From positions 3,211 to 67,210 of the forward strand of contig JBAVAQ010000034.1 of NCBI GenBank assembly GCA_049585795.1: a DNA stretch of 64,000 bases, given 5' to 3'. The translations under genes were made by a program, and so were the position numbers. Below, piece after piece: positions 41,986 through 51,825 of this stretch. Origin of the DNA: JABDBE01 sp049585795 (GTDB lineage Bacteria; Acidobacteriota; Terriglobia; Terriglobales; Acidobacteriaceae). Below the pieces are notes generated by a model. The model did no database searches and was not told where the DNA came from. It saw nothing but the letters and a program-made list of their open reading frames with translations. Each line of letters starts with the position of its first letter. The first letter of the stretch is position 1.

Positions 41986-43746
41986 ATGCGTTACAAGGGA
42001 TGTCGTTACTGTCTGATCATCGCCGCACTCCTTCTATTCGCGGCAGCCGGATCTTTGGCCGAGAATGCCAAGGTGCGAGTTATTGTGAAACCCCATCAGG
42101 CGTACATCTTTGTTGACGGGACGCCGTTCGGCAACAGCAGTCGAACCATTGCTGTTTCGCCTGGCGATCACACCGTTAGCGTCTATAACTATGGTTACAA
42201 ACCGGAGGTCCGGCAGGTTTCGCTGAGCGCAGGGAAAAACCCGGACCTGGACTTTGAATTGGTCGCTGTCTCCGGGACGGTTTCGGGCCCTTGGGGACGT
42301 ATTCAGATCGAGGGTGCTCCCCGCGCTGCCATCTATCTGAATGGCAAGACACCAGAGTGTTTCGTTGGGCACGGAGACGAATTCGACAACTCCGGTGCCC
42401 TGTTTGCCTGCTGTACGCAGGAATTGATTGTTCCGGTTGGGACTCACGAAGTTACGGTAGTGAATCAAGGCTCGCAACAGTTATGGTCCGGTTCGGTCAA
42501 CGTTCTCGCCGACGAGCGGGTTATTTTGTACGTACCGAGCGGCAAGCAGAAAGTCAAAGCCTGGCACGGAGGCGCGGCCATCGATTCCCTTCCTCGATTC
42601 AAAGCCGGCACAGCCAGCGCAACCATCGCGATCCCTCCAGTCAGCGGAAATATTAGTGCTTCACCTGCAAAGATCAATTGCGGAGACTCCACGAGCCTCT
42701 CCTGGCAGACCTCTGAAACTGTGCAGCAAACCATTACCGCCGACTCAGAAAATTTGAAACAAGTTGATCCAACCGGGAGCCTGTCGGTGCAACCGAAGAG
42801 CACAACTACGTACCATCTGGTAGCGTCTGGTCCCGGCGGAAGCGTCAGATCATCCGCACCGGTGGATGTCAACTCGACGATCCAGAGCTCGATTGATGCA
42901 GCTCCAGCTCAACTTCACTATCGCCGAATCGGCGACAAAGTGTTGGAACAGGGCTCCGCAAACTTGGGTTGGACGGCAACCAACGCCAGCTCGGTCACCA
43001 TTGATCCATTGGGATCGGTAGCCACCAGCGGCACGCAATCTGTTTCTGCTACTCCTGAGCAGGAAACCAACGGCCCGGTCGACGAGGTTAAGACATTCAC
43101 TCTCACCGCCAAGAACGATTGCGGCGGCACAGATACACATACAGCCTCAATTCATGTGACCGGTTCGATCGAACCGATTCCCGACGTTCCGCTGGTGAGC
43201 GTGTTCTTTCCCACGGGGTACCCCGCGTCGCGCCATCCCGAGGAGGGTTTGGTGCAGAGTCAAAAGCAGTCACTGGATCGTACTGCGGAGGGATTCAAGA
43301 AGTACCTCGAGTACGATCCGGATGCGCACCTCACGGTCGCGGGCAATGCTGACGAGCGCGACTCGAATGCCCGGAACAAGCCTCTCAGCGAACGCCGCGC
43401 TAACCTGGTCAAGCAGTACCTTGTGTCGCAGGGGATCCCAGAAAGCAAAATCGAGACAGCAGCATACGGAGACACGAAACAGCTAGACGCAAGCACGGTC
43501 GCATCATTGCACGATCAGAATCCCAACAAGCTCCCGGGGATCAGTCCTCAAGCGCTCGGTTGGGCTTACAACCGCCGTGTCGACATAGTGCTGTTGCCCA
43601 AGGATGTGCGTTCGACCCAATATTTTCCGGGTGATGCGCCGGATGCCAAAATCCTGGCAAACAGCGATTGGCCCGGACAAAAAGAGGTCGTAACCCTCGC
43701 GGCGGAGAAGAACAAGATTCCCGACGATCCAGCGCCGGCACACTAG
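41986..43746 (+). CDS. PEGA-domain and OmpA-domain envelope protein
   Basis: 586 residues. A signal peptide (CLIIAALLLFAAAGSLAEN) is followed by PEGA-like repeats (VIVKPHQAYIFVDGTPFGNS, IQIEGAPRAAIYLNGKTPEC), then two Ig-like stretches (GNISASPAKINCGDSTSLSW and NLGWTATNASSVTIDPLG). A C-terminal OmpA domain has VAGNADERDSNARNKPLSER, RANLVKQYLVSQGIPESKIE and YNRRVDIVLL. PEGA domains often sit at the surface; the OmpA end binds peptidoglycan. It probably spans the periplasm. It follows the 40959 barrel gene in one unit behind module R. Confidence 0.8.
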   Translation: MRYKGCRYCLIIAALLLFAAAGSLAENAKVRVIVKPHQAYIFVDGTPFGNSSRTIAVSPGDHTVSVYNYGYKPEVRQVSLSAGKNPDLDFELVAVSGTVSGPWGRIQIEGAPRAAIYLNGKTPECFVGHGDEFDNSGALFACCTQELIVPVGTHEVTVVNQGSQQLWSGSVNVLADERVILYVPSGKQKVKAWHGGAAIDSLPRFKAGTASATIAIPPVSGNISASPAKINCGDSTSLSWQTSETVQQTITADSENLKQVDPTGSLSVQPKSTTTYHLVASGPGGSVRSSAPVDVNSTIQSSIDAAPAQLHYRRIGDKVLEQGSANLGWTATNASSVTIDPLGSVATSGTQSVSATPEQETNGPVDEVKTFTLTAKNDCGGTDTHTASIHVTGSIEPIPDVPLVSVFFPTGYPASRHPEEGLVQSQKQSLDRTAEGFKKYLEYDPDAHLTVAGNADERDSNARNKPLSERRANLVKQYLVSQGIPESKIETAAYGDTKQLDASTVASLHDQNPNKLPGISPQALGWAYNRRVDIVLLPKDVRSTQYFPGDAPDAKILANSDWPGQKEVVTLAAEKNKIPDDPAPAH

Positions 43747-43810
43747 ATTTGAGACCGCGGAAAAACGGCCGACTTTGGGTGGCGCGGCGCTTCCAAGCGC
43801 TGCGTTACCC

Positions 43811-45043
43811 TCAAAAGGCCTCACCAACTCCCATGCTCCAAGTCCAACTGTCCCTACCCTTGGCGAAGTCAGTGCGAAGATTGACGTGGTACTTCTTACT
43901 CAACTCATATCTGGGTCCTCCACCCACGTCGGGCAGGAAGTGGTCGTTCTTGAACAACACTTGACTCGATCCGGCGATCACTCCGCCAAGGCCTCCGAAT
44001 GCAGCCAGACCAAACCCCTTGGGCAATGTCAGCCGATACTCTATTTGGGTCGCCGCCATATATCGGTCGAGGTACTTGAAGGGCGTATATCCTCGCAATT
44101 CGTTTTGCATCCCATAAATGCAATTTCCATAAAAGGGCGGCTGGCCGCTGGTCCCGCAGGCAAACAAATTGTAGGCAAGAACTTGATTCTTACTTAGACT
44201 TTTGTATTTGTTGAAGGTGAATCGGTACGCTTGGAAGGAGTATTTGCTGCCCAGCGATTGCATGAAAAAATCAGAAGTGAATTCGACCTTTTCTCCCGCC
44301 GTCGGATAGAACTGATTGGGCCGCGTGTCGCGGATCACCCGGAGGCCCAAAGCCCTCATGACTGTGTGGAGACCCACATTCGATGGAATGGGCGGAATTT
44401 CGCCATTTTTCGGGGCTAGCGTAACGAACGAGTTCCCCGTCCAAAATCGTGGCCCAACAAAGACTTTCCACCACGTCCGGCGCAAAAATTCTGCGCGGAA
44501 GAGCTGGCCGGTTTGTACCAGTGGCAGCTTAAGTCCCTCGAAGGCTCCGCTGCCATACAGGTTGTAGTTCACATTGCCGCGAGCATAGATGGCCGAGACC
44601 TCATAGGTGTCCTCCTTCATATATAGGTCCCCGCCTACGCCGAATCCGCGGCTCCCATTGTTCGTGAACATACCAGCGGCTCCTACGACGGACGGAGGAG
44701 AGATCTTGTCGTTCCTGCTGAACGGGAAGATGTAGCCCAGCGCGGGAATAATTCCGACACCAATCGTGGGACTCGAAATTGGAAGAGGCGCGGGAACAAA
44801 AGCTCCCCGAGGTTCTTTTTTCTTGGCCTTCTCAGGCGCCGGTTTGCTTTCGACGGGTAAGATTGGCTGACCACTCGCTCCGCTGGGTTGAGGACTGGCC
44901 GATTTCGCCTGAGGCTTCTCGCTCGCATCGGATGTCCCCGGTTGTGAAGTTTGCTGGGCGCCTTCTGGCTGGGACTGAGCATGGAGTTTCACAGGTCCCA
45001 AAAAACAGAACAATATCCCGCAGACTAGACCGAGCCATGTCAC
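43811..45043 (-). CDS. Bacterial surface antigen (D15/Omp85-like) barrel protein
   Basis: About 410 residues from a GTG at 45043, where a signal peptide begins (TWLGLVCGILFCFLGPVKLH). An Ala/Pro/Lys-rich linker precedes a barrel with GGDLYMKEDTYEVSAIYARG, RVIRDTRPNQFYPTAGEKVE and RGYTPFKYLDRYMAATQIEY, matching the Bac_surface_Ag family; the RGY motif recalls the substrate-loop VRGF/Y of BamA-like proteins. No POTRA domains are present. The open frame continues to a GTG at 45412 with a better Shine-Dalgarno, but this would place about 120 Arg-rich residues before the signal. It follows the 45446 gene on the same strand. Confidence 0.7.
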   Translation of the reverse strand: MTWLGLVCGILFCFLGPVKLHAQSQPEGAQQTSQPGTSDASEKPQAKSASPQPSGASGQPILPVESKPAPEKAKKKEPRGAFVPAPLPISSPTIGVGIIPALGYIFPFSRNDKISPPSVVGAAGMFTNNGSRGFGVGGDLYMKEDTYEVSAIYARGNVNYNLYGSGAFEGLKLPLVQTGQLFRAEFLRRTWWKVFVGPRFWTGNSFVTLAPKNGEIPPIPSNVGLHTVMRALGLRVIRDTRPNQFYPTAGEKVEFTSDFFMQSLGSKYSFQAYRFTFNKYKSLSKNQVLAYNLFACGTSGQPPFYGNCIYGMQNELRGYTPFKYLDRYMAATQIEYRLTLPKGFGLAAFGGLGGVIAGSSQVLFKNDHFLPDVGGGPRYELSKKYHVNLRTDFAKGRDSWTWSMGVGEAF

Positions 45044-45445
45044 CCTATAAATAGACCTTCGCTCGTTATCCAGAAACTGGTCATCACGCTCATCGTGCAA
45101 CGGTCGTTGCTTGGCGTTCACCCGCCGGTGCTGCAAACCCGCCAACCACCACTGCGCGATTCGCACGGGCAGCGCCTGCCGGCAACACAGATTAGCCAAG
45201 CTGTCGGCCAATTCGTTCAACACGATCTGTTTTTGATCCGAGAAGAACCGATGACACGCGATGCGCACCGTCTTCACAGCCTGTCTGCCTTCCAACAGGG
45301 CGACCTCCACGATGGGATAACGCGCCGGCGACGGAAGCTCGCCGAGGGCGGGAAGCTGCCGTCGGATCCAAGTCGGGTTTATTGTTCGGCCCGGGAGCCG
45401 CAGCCTACGCACAGATCCTTTTTCACCTCAGCGAGCCCGATACGA

Positions 45446-46483
45446 CTAACTCTTGGGAGGCTGCGTCTTAGGAATCTTGAGCGTCCAGGAAAAGCCGAAC
45501 ACGAACGTACGTCCTTCGGGACGCGCCTTTGCCGAATACTCATCGTAATACTTGAAGAAGGCCACCAGATTCTTCGGCGGGAGAATGTAATTGGCCTGAA
45601 CGCCGATTGCGTGAACTGAATAAAACGGAACTCTGCTCGCAGCAACCGGGATCCCCGCTACCAAGTAATCGCCGCCGTTGTTTGAGACTTGCCATTGGTC
45701 GTACCCGACCAATCCCAGTTGGGCCAGCTGGCTCATATCTTTCTTCAATGGAAGAACCTGCCCAATTCCCCACTCCATGGTGAAGGCCTGGCCCGGGGTT
45801 ATTTTGCTGGTTTGACCCGCTGGAATGCTGGCGACCGTTTTTTGCCCGTGGATTTCCCAATCTGTTGCAAGATTTGCAGTTGTCCCCTTATTTTTAGTGA
45901 TGTACAGCGTGGTGCCCGACGTGATGTTGTTTCCCCAATATCCGGAACCCACATTATTGCTCGCTCCCGCACTGTACCGGCCGACTGGGGCCGTAAAAGA
46001 GTACCCAGCATTGAAGTCGACTCGTTTGCCAAAATGCCAACCCATATTCAACGGCTGGACATACATGTCGGCCAGGCCGGACCCTCCCGCGCTGAGATTG
46101 ATGCCTGATGTGGCCCCGGGTAAGAGAGGAGGTAGAGCTGCCACCACCGAACCGCTCGCGTAGGAGATCACTACATAGGGCATAAAATACCCGCCCAGGA
46201 ACTTGTGCTTCGGGACATAGTAGAAAATGTTCTCATCCACCCAGAACGAATAGTTCCCCGTAACATTTTGAAGAATGCGATCTCCATTGGAGTTGTTCAA
46301 CTGGCCGGCGGAGTAATTGAGCGCCAGATTGGCGTAGGTAACACCGGGATCAGGAATCACTCCGGCGTTGAGACCAAACTGCCCGGGTACCCATTGCCCC
46401 TTCTGTTGAGCAAGCGAGGGCGAGGCAAATCCGATGGCGATGATTATGAGCGCCCAGGTTATGGGTTTGATCCGTGATGACAT
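45446..46483 (-). CDS. MetA-pathway-type outer-membrane transporter protein
   Basis: 345 residues from the ATG at 46483 (AGGA, 7-nt spacing). A signal peptide (WALIIIAIGFASPSLAQ) is followed by a barrel with ITSGTTLYITKNKGTTANLA, YDQWQVSNNGGDYLVAGIPV and VHAIGVQANYILPPKNLVAF, ending FVFGFSWTLKI. This matches the Phenol_MetA_deg outer-membrane family; transport of aromatics is not demonstrated. It probably starts a two-gene unit with the surface-antigen gene. Confidence 0.75.
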   Translation of the reverse strand: MSSRIKPITWALIIIAIGFASPSLAQQKGQWVPGQFGLNAGVIPDPGVTYANLALNYSAGQLNNSNGDRILQNVTGNYSFWVDENIFYYVPKHKFLGGYFMPYVVISYASGSVVAALPPLLPGATSGINLSAGGSGLADMYVQPLNMGWHFGKRVDFNAGYSFTAPVGRYSAGASNNVGSGYWGNNITSGTTLYITKNKGTTANLATDWEIHGQKTVASIPAGQTSKITPGQAFTMEWGIGQVLPLKKDMSQLAQLGLVGYDQWQVSNNGGDYLVAGIPVAASRVPFYSVHAIGVQANYILPPKNLVAFFKYYDEYSAKARPEGRTFVFGFSWTLKIPKTQPPKS

Positions 46484-46644
46484 TCATTCTTCCTTTCAAA
46501 AGATATAGGTTCTGACATTCCGACCCGAATTCCTGCCAGCCGCTTATTTGCCGACTGGAGTTTTGGTTTACGGCATTTTTCCGCTCTTAATCGAACTCCA
46601 CGTCGGTTCCACGCAAGGGGAACACAATCTGGGATGGACGGTAA

Positions 46645-46660
46645 CTGTCACTTTTGCCAG
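46645..46660 (-). promoter_or_regulatory. Palindromic promoter module S
   Basis: CTGTCACTTTTGCCAG. The -10 is poor: TCCCCT on the minus strand (46616-46621) towards 46483, or CAGATT on the plus strand (46684-46689). Direction uncertain. Confidence 0.5.
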
Positions 46661-47138
46661 TTTCTAAACAGACAAGAATTGTCCAGATTCGATTGGCGAG
46701 CGTCCGCGCAGAGTTGGTAAGGGGATCACGAATAGCAGCCAAAAAAGCGGCGGCAGGAGGGGTGACACGAACTCCGCGGAGCCCGGACGCGCCATTTTTT
46801 GTGTCTTGCACAGCGTTCTCGCAGCGGCCCTGACACTGGCACTCTCCCGCACAAAGGCAGCCAGCCTACAGAACAAAATTCGTCGGCAAGCTTGGTCGCG
46901 ACACGTTCGGTGCCACTTGCTCGTGCGAGGCATACGCGCATAACCTGTCCCATGTTGTATCATTTCTGGGGGTTGGCTTTGTCATCCCCGGACTGCTAAG
47001 CGGCCACTCTCGCTCTCAGGGGCCGCACCGCTAAGTGACTGGAAAACGTAAAACTGTGAGCGCCAATGAGCAAAGAGCCAATCTCCGTGTGCCTATAAGC
47101 AATCGGTTGGAAGTTGTTGCGCATAATCGAAGGTGCGT
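46661..47138. other. Gene-free leader region of histidine kinase
   Basis: No protein frame is convincing. A GCGGCC/GGCCGC inverted repeat lies at about 47000-47026, and a short CGCG stem with a following T-run lies near 46775-46800. Neither has clear function. Confidence 0.35.
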
Positions 47139-49106
47139 ATGAATTCTGTCAGGGATCGCGTACCGTGGAGCGAAGCAAATCTCAATTCCCCATTGCACTC
47201 CGCGATACTGGTTTGCCTCGTGGCGTCCCTTTCCTATCTCACTGCCAGACTAGGCGGTTTACTCGTTCTTCGGCCTCAAATGCTGTGGGCGCTTTGGCCA
47301 GGTTGCGCGCTTCTGGTTGCGGTTTTGCTGTTGACGCCGCGCAGACTGTGGCCGATATTGCTCGCGGCAGGGTTGGCGGGGTTTGTTGTCTACGATGCAC
47401 AAGCGGGTTTGGCGCTTCGTCCGACATTTTTACTGATTGTTTCCGATGCGGTCGAAGTCCTCATCGCAGCTTTCGGTGTGAGTTACTTTTTCAGCGGTCC
47501 GGTCCGGCTCAATAGCGTAAGGTCGCTGACACGATATTCGCTTTTTGCGGTTGTCCTCGCCCCACTGGCGGCAGCATTTATCGCCACTGCCGCTTTCAGC
47601 GGGAACTACTGGATTCGATGGAGGATTGGTTTCTTTACCGAGGCGCTGGCCTTACTCACCGTAACGCCGGCCATTTTGAGCTGGGCAAGCGTAGGCCGAA
47701 CATGGGCACGGAAGCCACGCGCGTTTTACCTCGAAGCCACTGCTTTGATCGCCGGACTGGGTATTTTAGGTTACGTCGCTTTCGCAGCTCCTAAACAAAT
47801 CAGTTCGCCCGTTCTACTGTATTCCCTTCTCCCATTTCTGCTATGGTCCGCTTTGCGTTTTGGATTGGCGGGAATCAGCACCTCGATGATTGTGGTTGCC
47901 CTGCTGTCGATTTGGGGTGCAGTCCATGGGCGCGGACCCTTTACCATGTCAGAGCCGCTCACCAACGTGATGTCGCTGCAGCTCTTCTTGTTTTTCTCTG
48001 CGGCAACTTTCATGCTTCTCGCGGTTCTAATGGAAGAACAAAAACGAACTGAACGCTCCTTCCGGGAAAGCGAAAAACGCTTCCGCTTGGTGGCCGACAC
48101 CGCGCCTGCGCTGATCTGGATGGCCGGCCCCGATAAGCTCTGCACCTATTTCAATACGCCGTGGCTGGACTTCACTGGGCGATCCATGGACTCCGAACTT
48201 GGTAACGGCTGGGCAGAGGGGGTTCACCCTGAGGATTTGCAAAAGTGTATGGATACTTATATCCGGAGTTTCGATGCTCGTGAGGAATTCAGGATGGAGT
48301 ATCGGCTTCGTCGGTACGACGGAGACTATCGATGGGTTGTCGACATCGGCGTACCCAGGTTCGATCAGGATCGCTCCTTTATCGGTTACATCGGGATCGG
48401 GATCGATATCACCGAGCGCAAGCGGGCCGAAGAAGCTCTCACCAACGTCAATCGACGGTTGATCGAAGCGCAAGAGAAAGAACGTAAACGGATCGGCAGA
48501 GATCTTCACGACGATATCGGTCAACGTCTCGCGCTCTTGGCCGTCGAGCTGGAACAACTCCACCGGGAGCCTCCCAATCTACCTCAGGTCCGTTACCGCA
48601 TTGGCGAACTTCACAAGCAGACCTCGGGGATAGCCGCGGATATTCAATCACTGTCGCACGAATTGCATTCGTCAAAACTACAATACCTGGGGATCGCTGT
48701 AGCTATGAGAGGTTTCTGCCGGGAATTTGGCGAGCAGCAAAAAGTGGAGGTCGACTTCAAAACTCAAGACTTGGCCAACAATTTGTCGCCCGACATTTCT
48801 CTTTGCCTGTTCCGAGTCTTGCAAGAAGCGCTACACAATTCGGCGAAACACAGTGGGGCGCGGCATTTCGAAGTGCGATTGTGGGGAACTCCGGACGAGA
48901 TTCGTCTCACGGTTAGCGATTCCGGCGTCGGCTTTGATCGCGAGGCGGCCAGACGTGGCTCGGGTCTCGGACTCATCAGCATGGAGGAACGTCTGAAATT
49001 GTTGAACGGAAGCCTTGCTGTCGAGACGCAACCAGAAAAAGGCACCGCGGTCCACGCTCGCGTGCCACTCAGTTCGGGAAGCGACTCGATGCGCGCGGTT
49101 GGTTAA
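47139..49106 (+). CDS. MASE1-PAS histidine kinase, NarL-type
   Basis: 655 residues from the ATG at 47139 (GAAGG Shine-Dalgarno; an upstream GTG adds two residues). About eight N-terminal helices form a MASE1-like membrane sensor (to about residue 310). A PAS domain follows (about 325-445; FRLVADTAPALIWMAGPDKL), then a HisKA_3 dimerisation helix with the phospho-His in GRDLHDDIGQRLALLAVELE, and a HATPase_c with N-box LQEALHNSAKHSG and G-box DSGVGFD. The convergent response regulator at 49116-49760 ends 10 bp away and is the likely partner. Confidence 0.9.
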   Translation: MNSVRDRVPWSEANLNSPLHSAILVCLVASLSYLTARLGGLLVLRPQMLWALWPGCALLVAVLLLTPRRLWPILLAAGLAGFVVYDAQAGLALRPTFLLIVSDAVEVLIAAFGVSYFFSGPVRLNSVRSLTRYSLFAVVLAPLAAAFIATAAFSGNYWIRWRIGFFTEALALLTVTPAILSWASVGRTWARKPRAFYLEATALIAGLGILGYVAFAAPKQISSPVLLYSLLPFLLWSALRFGLAGISTSMIVVALLSIWGAVHGRGPFTMSEPLTNVMSLQLFLFFSAATFMLLAVLMEEQKRTERSFRESEKRFRLVADTAPALIWMAGPDKLCTYFNTPWLDFTGRSMDSELGNGWAEGVHPEDLQKCMDTYIRSFDAREEFRMEYRLRRYDGDYRWVVDIGVPRFDQDRSFIGYIGIGIDITERKRAEEALTNVNRRLIEAQEKERKRIGRDLHDDIGQRLALLAVELEQLHREPPNLPQVRYRIGELHKQTSGIAADIQSLSHELHSSKLQYLGIAVAMRGFCREFGEQQKVEVDFKTQDLANNLSPDISLCLFRVLQEALHNSAKHSGARHFEVRLWGTPDEIRLTVSDSGVGFDREAARRGSGLGLISMEERLKLLNGSLAVETQPEKGTAVHARVPLSSGSDSMRAVG

Positions 49107-49115
49107 AAGAACAGT

Positions 49116-49760
49116 CTACGCGGCTATCATGTGGTTCCTGACTGCGTACTTGACCAATTCAGCGTTGCTTTTCACGCCAAGTACTTCCATCATTCGATAC
49201 TTGTGATAGGCAACTGTCCGGGTCGTCATATTCAGAATGTCGGCGACTTCCTTCATCACCTTGCCCTCGGCCAGCAATTGAAGGACTTCTCGTTGTCTTT
49301 CCGTGAGACGCTCGTCTTCCTGAATCAGTTCTTTGTCTTGCCGCCGCAGGAAATTGATGGTGTCGCAAGGCAGAGCTTTCGACATATACGATTTACCTCG
49401 CAATACGTCGCGAACCGCGAGCACGATGTCCGCCGCGGCACAAGTCTTGAGCAGGTATCCCGAGGCGCCTCGCCGGAACGCTTCCGCCGCCACTTCCACG
49501 TCAGGATTCATCGTCAGATAGACCAACTTTACAGCAGGCAGCAGTTCTTTCAGTTGCCGCCCTGCGTCCAGACCATTCAGCACGGGCATGGCGATATCGA
49601 GCACGACCACGTCTGGTTTCAATTCTCGGGCCGCGCGCACCAGGGCGCGACCGTCACTGACCACTCCGATTACATTAAATTCGGTTTCGAGAAGTCGCTT
49701 GCACAACTCGGCCACCAGAGTATGGTCGTCGGCAATCAAGATGCGGGATCGATTGATCAT
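49116..49760 (-). CDS. NarL/LuxR-family response regulator
   Basis: About 214 residues from the ATG at 49760. An N-terminal receiver has ILIADDHTLVAELCKRLLET, phosphoacceptor Asp in DVVVLDIAMPVLNG and Lys in GYLLKT. The C-terminal GerE-type helix-turn-helix is clear (LTERQREVLQLLAEGKVMKE, MTTRTVAYHKYRMMEVLGVK). It is convergent with the MASE1 kinase. It is the only helix-turn-helix regulator in the window, and LuxR-type domains bind palindromes near -42, so it is one candidate for binding the palindromic modules. It may be transcribed with 50997-49875. Confidence 0.9.
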   Translation of the reverse strand: MINRSRILIADDHTLVAELCKRLLETEFNVIGVVSDGRALVRAARELKPDVVVLDIAMPVLNGLDAGRQLKELLPAVKLVYLTMNPDVEVAAEAFRRGASGYLLKTCAAADIVLAVRDVLRGKSYMSKALPCDTINFLRRQDKELIQEDERLTERQREVLQLLAEGKVMKEVADILNMTTRTVAYHKYRMMEVLGVKSNAELVKYAVRNHMIAA

Positions 49761-49874
49761 AGCCCTACCTTCATATCGGACATGTAGATCATTGCAGAGG
49801 AGTGACCACAACATTACTACTGCAACCCACTTCCGTCAAGCTCGTGTCTCCGGTAGCTACGCGACAGTCTTCCT

Positions 49875-50360
49875 TCAAGGAATCAACGGAATGGCATCCG
49901 CCAATTGCATATTAATGATTAAAGTCAGCCGATTGTCCACCTGGTAAAATTTAGCGGCTCGTTTGGCTCCCAAGGCCTTCATGAATTTTGGCCAATAGTC
50001 CTCTCGCAGGTTCAAGGTCTTGTCCTCTACATTGATCATCCTCTGGACCAAATCCCTCGCTTTAGTGTCGTCCAAAGTGTCGTAGTTCGTTGCGTAGTCC
50101 CTGATTACTTGCAGGCGCTCATCCCCGATCTTCTGCTGATCATTCGCATAGTCGCGATAGATGGGCCAGAATGCCTTGGACTCGGCATCCGTGAATTGCA
50201 TGGTGTGGGCAATGATGTCTTCCTTGCCAGCCTGGACGTCCGCGCGTAGTAATTGGATGTCAGTGTCACTCAGTGGCTTTGCGCTAGCATCCGCAGTCTG
50301 AGCCGAAGCAGCCACAGTTAACGTGGCGAGTAAGGCACAGGTAGTCAGGAACATTCGCAT
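49875..50360 (-). CDS. Small exported hypothetical protein
   Basis: About 161 residues from the ATG at 50360 (GGAG, 9-nt spacing). A signal peptide (LTTCALLATLTVAASAQT) precedes an acidic helical region with DTDIQLLRADVQAGKEDIIA, AFWPIYRDYANDQQKI and GAKRAAKFYQVDNRLTLIIN. The pattern resembles periplasmic Spy/CpxP-like helical proteins, but the family is not certain. It is 58 bp from the upstream glycine-zipper gene on the same strand, probably one operon. Confidence 0.6.
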   Translation of the reverse strand: MRMFLTTCALLATLTVAASAQTADASAKPLSDTDIQLLRADVQAGKEDIIAHTMQFTDAESKAFWPIYRDYANDQQKIGDERLQVIRDYATNYDTLDDTKARDLVQRMINVEDKTLNLREDYWPKFMKALGAKRAAKFYQVDNRLTLIINMQLADAIPLIP

Positions 50361-50418
50361 AACATTTTTCTCCAGTCGGTATCGAAATCTAGTCACGCAC
50401 TCTCTTTTAATTTCAAAG

Positions 50419-50997
<579 letters not shown>

Positions 50998-51139
50998 TGC
51001 GTTTCTCCTCTTGCCAGACGAAATCGCTTGACCGACGCGAACTTCTTTCTCTCTAGAGTTGTAGGAGGCAGAACGGCTGGCTAAATAGCGGCAGCGTCGT
51101 TCCGCCGTTGAGGTTAATAGAAATTGAAGTATGAGATAA

Positions 51140-51155
51140 CTGTTATTACTGACAG
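51140..51155 (-). promoter_or_regulatory. Palindromic promoter module T
   Basis: CTGTTATTACTGACAG. On the minus strand TAACCT follows after 23 bp (51111-51116), about 115 bp before 50997. Confidence 0.75.
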
Positions 51156-51304
51156 TTAGTGGGTTGGGTTGGGTTGGGTTGTGCCGTGGGGCGTTGCGGA
51201 AGGGTGTTTTGTTGTTCCTGTGTTGTTTGGCCACTGCGCGCGAGATCCTTCCCCGGGCTGCCGCCGGTTCAGGATTGGGTCTTTCTTTAAGGAATCAGCT
51301 GCAG

Positions 51305-51724
51305 TCAAGAATGTGGGTCGGGTTCATTCAACAAGCTCGCGGACACAAATATCTTGCCGGCAAGCACCGCATTGATGGCCGAAAACAGGTCCAGGCTCAG
51401 ACGTGATTTCACTACGTACGCCGAGCCCCCCGCGCCTATAGCGGCGTTCATATAGTCGGTATCTTCATGCACCGTGAGAAAAACGATCTTGGCGGTACTC
51501 CCCGAATCTCGCAACTGCCGCGCGACGTCAATCCCGCTCAGTTCCCCCATCGAGATGTCGAGGACGATGACATTGGGCCGAAGGTGCAGGCATTCGCGGA
51601 CGATAGATGCCGGCTCGGAGATGGTGGCGACAACCTGACAATTTTTATCTCTTTCGAGCATATGGCTAACATGGGCAAGGACCGAGGAGTTGTCGTCGGC
51701 CAGGATTACGGTCGTTCTCGACAC
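51305..51724 (-). CDS. Single-domain response regulator
   Basis: About 139 residues from the GTG at 51724, which has GGAGG 4 nt upstream; the frame extends to 51802 without support. A lone receiver domain: ILADDNSSVLAHVSHMLERD, phospho-Asp in VIVLDISMGELSG, Thr in IVFLTVHED and Lys in AYVVKSR. With no output domain it may act by binding a kinase or as a phosphate sink. The neighbouring kinase at 51826-54879 is the probable phosphodonor. Its promoter module U lies inside the end of that kinase gene. Confidence 0.85.
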   Translation of the reverse strand: MSRTTVILADDNSSVLAHVSHMLERDKNCQVVATISEPASIVRECLHLRPNVIVLDISMGELSGIDVARQLRDSGSTAKIVFLTVHEDTDYMNAAIGAGGSAYVVKSRLSLDLFSAINAVLAGKIFVSASLLNEPDPHS

Positions 51725-51825
51725 AGGGCCTCCTTCGAGAGTGGCCGCCGCCGACCACATTGACGCCAGCATGGTTGCTGGGAGGTACGATCCAGAGAGC
51801 AACCTTCATAGAATGTTATCGGGCC

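Noticed and set aside
45044..45412. N-terminal extension of the surface-antigen gene back to a GTG at 45412
   Set aside because: It would put about 120 Arg-rich residues in front of a clear signal peptide; a start near 45043 is preferred although its Shine-Dalgarno is weak.
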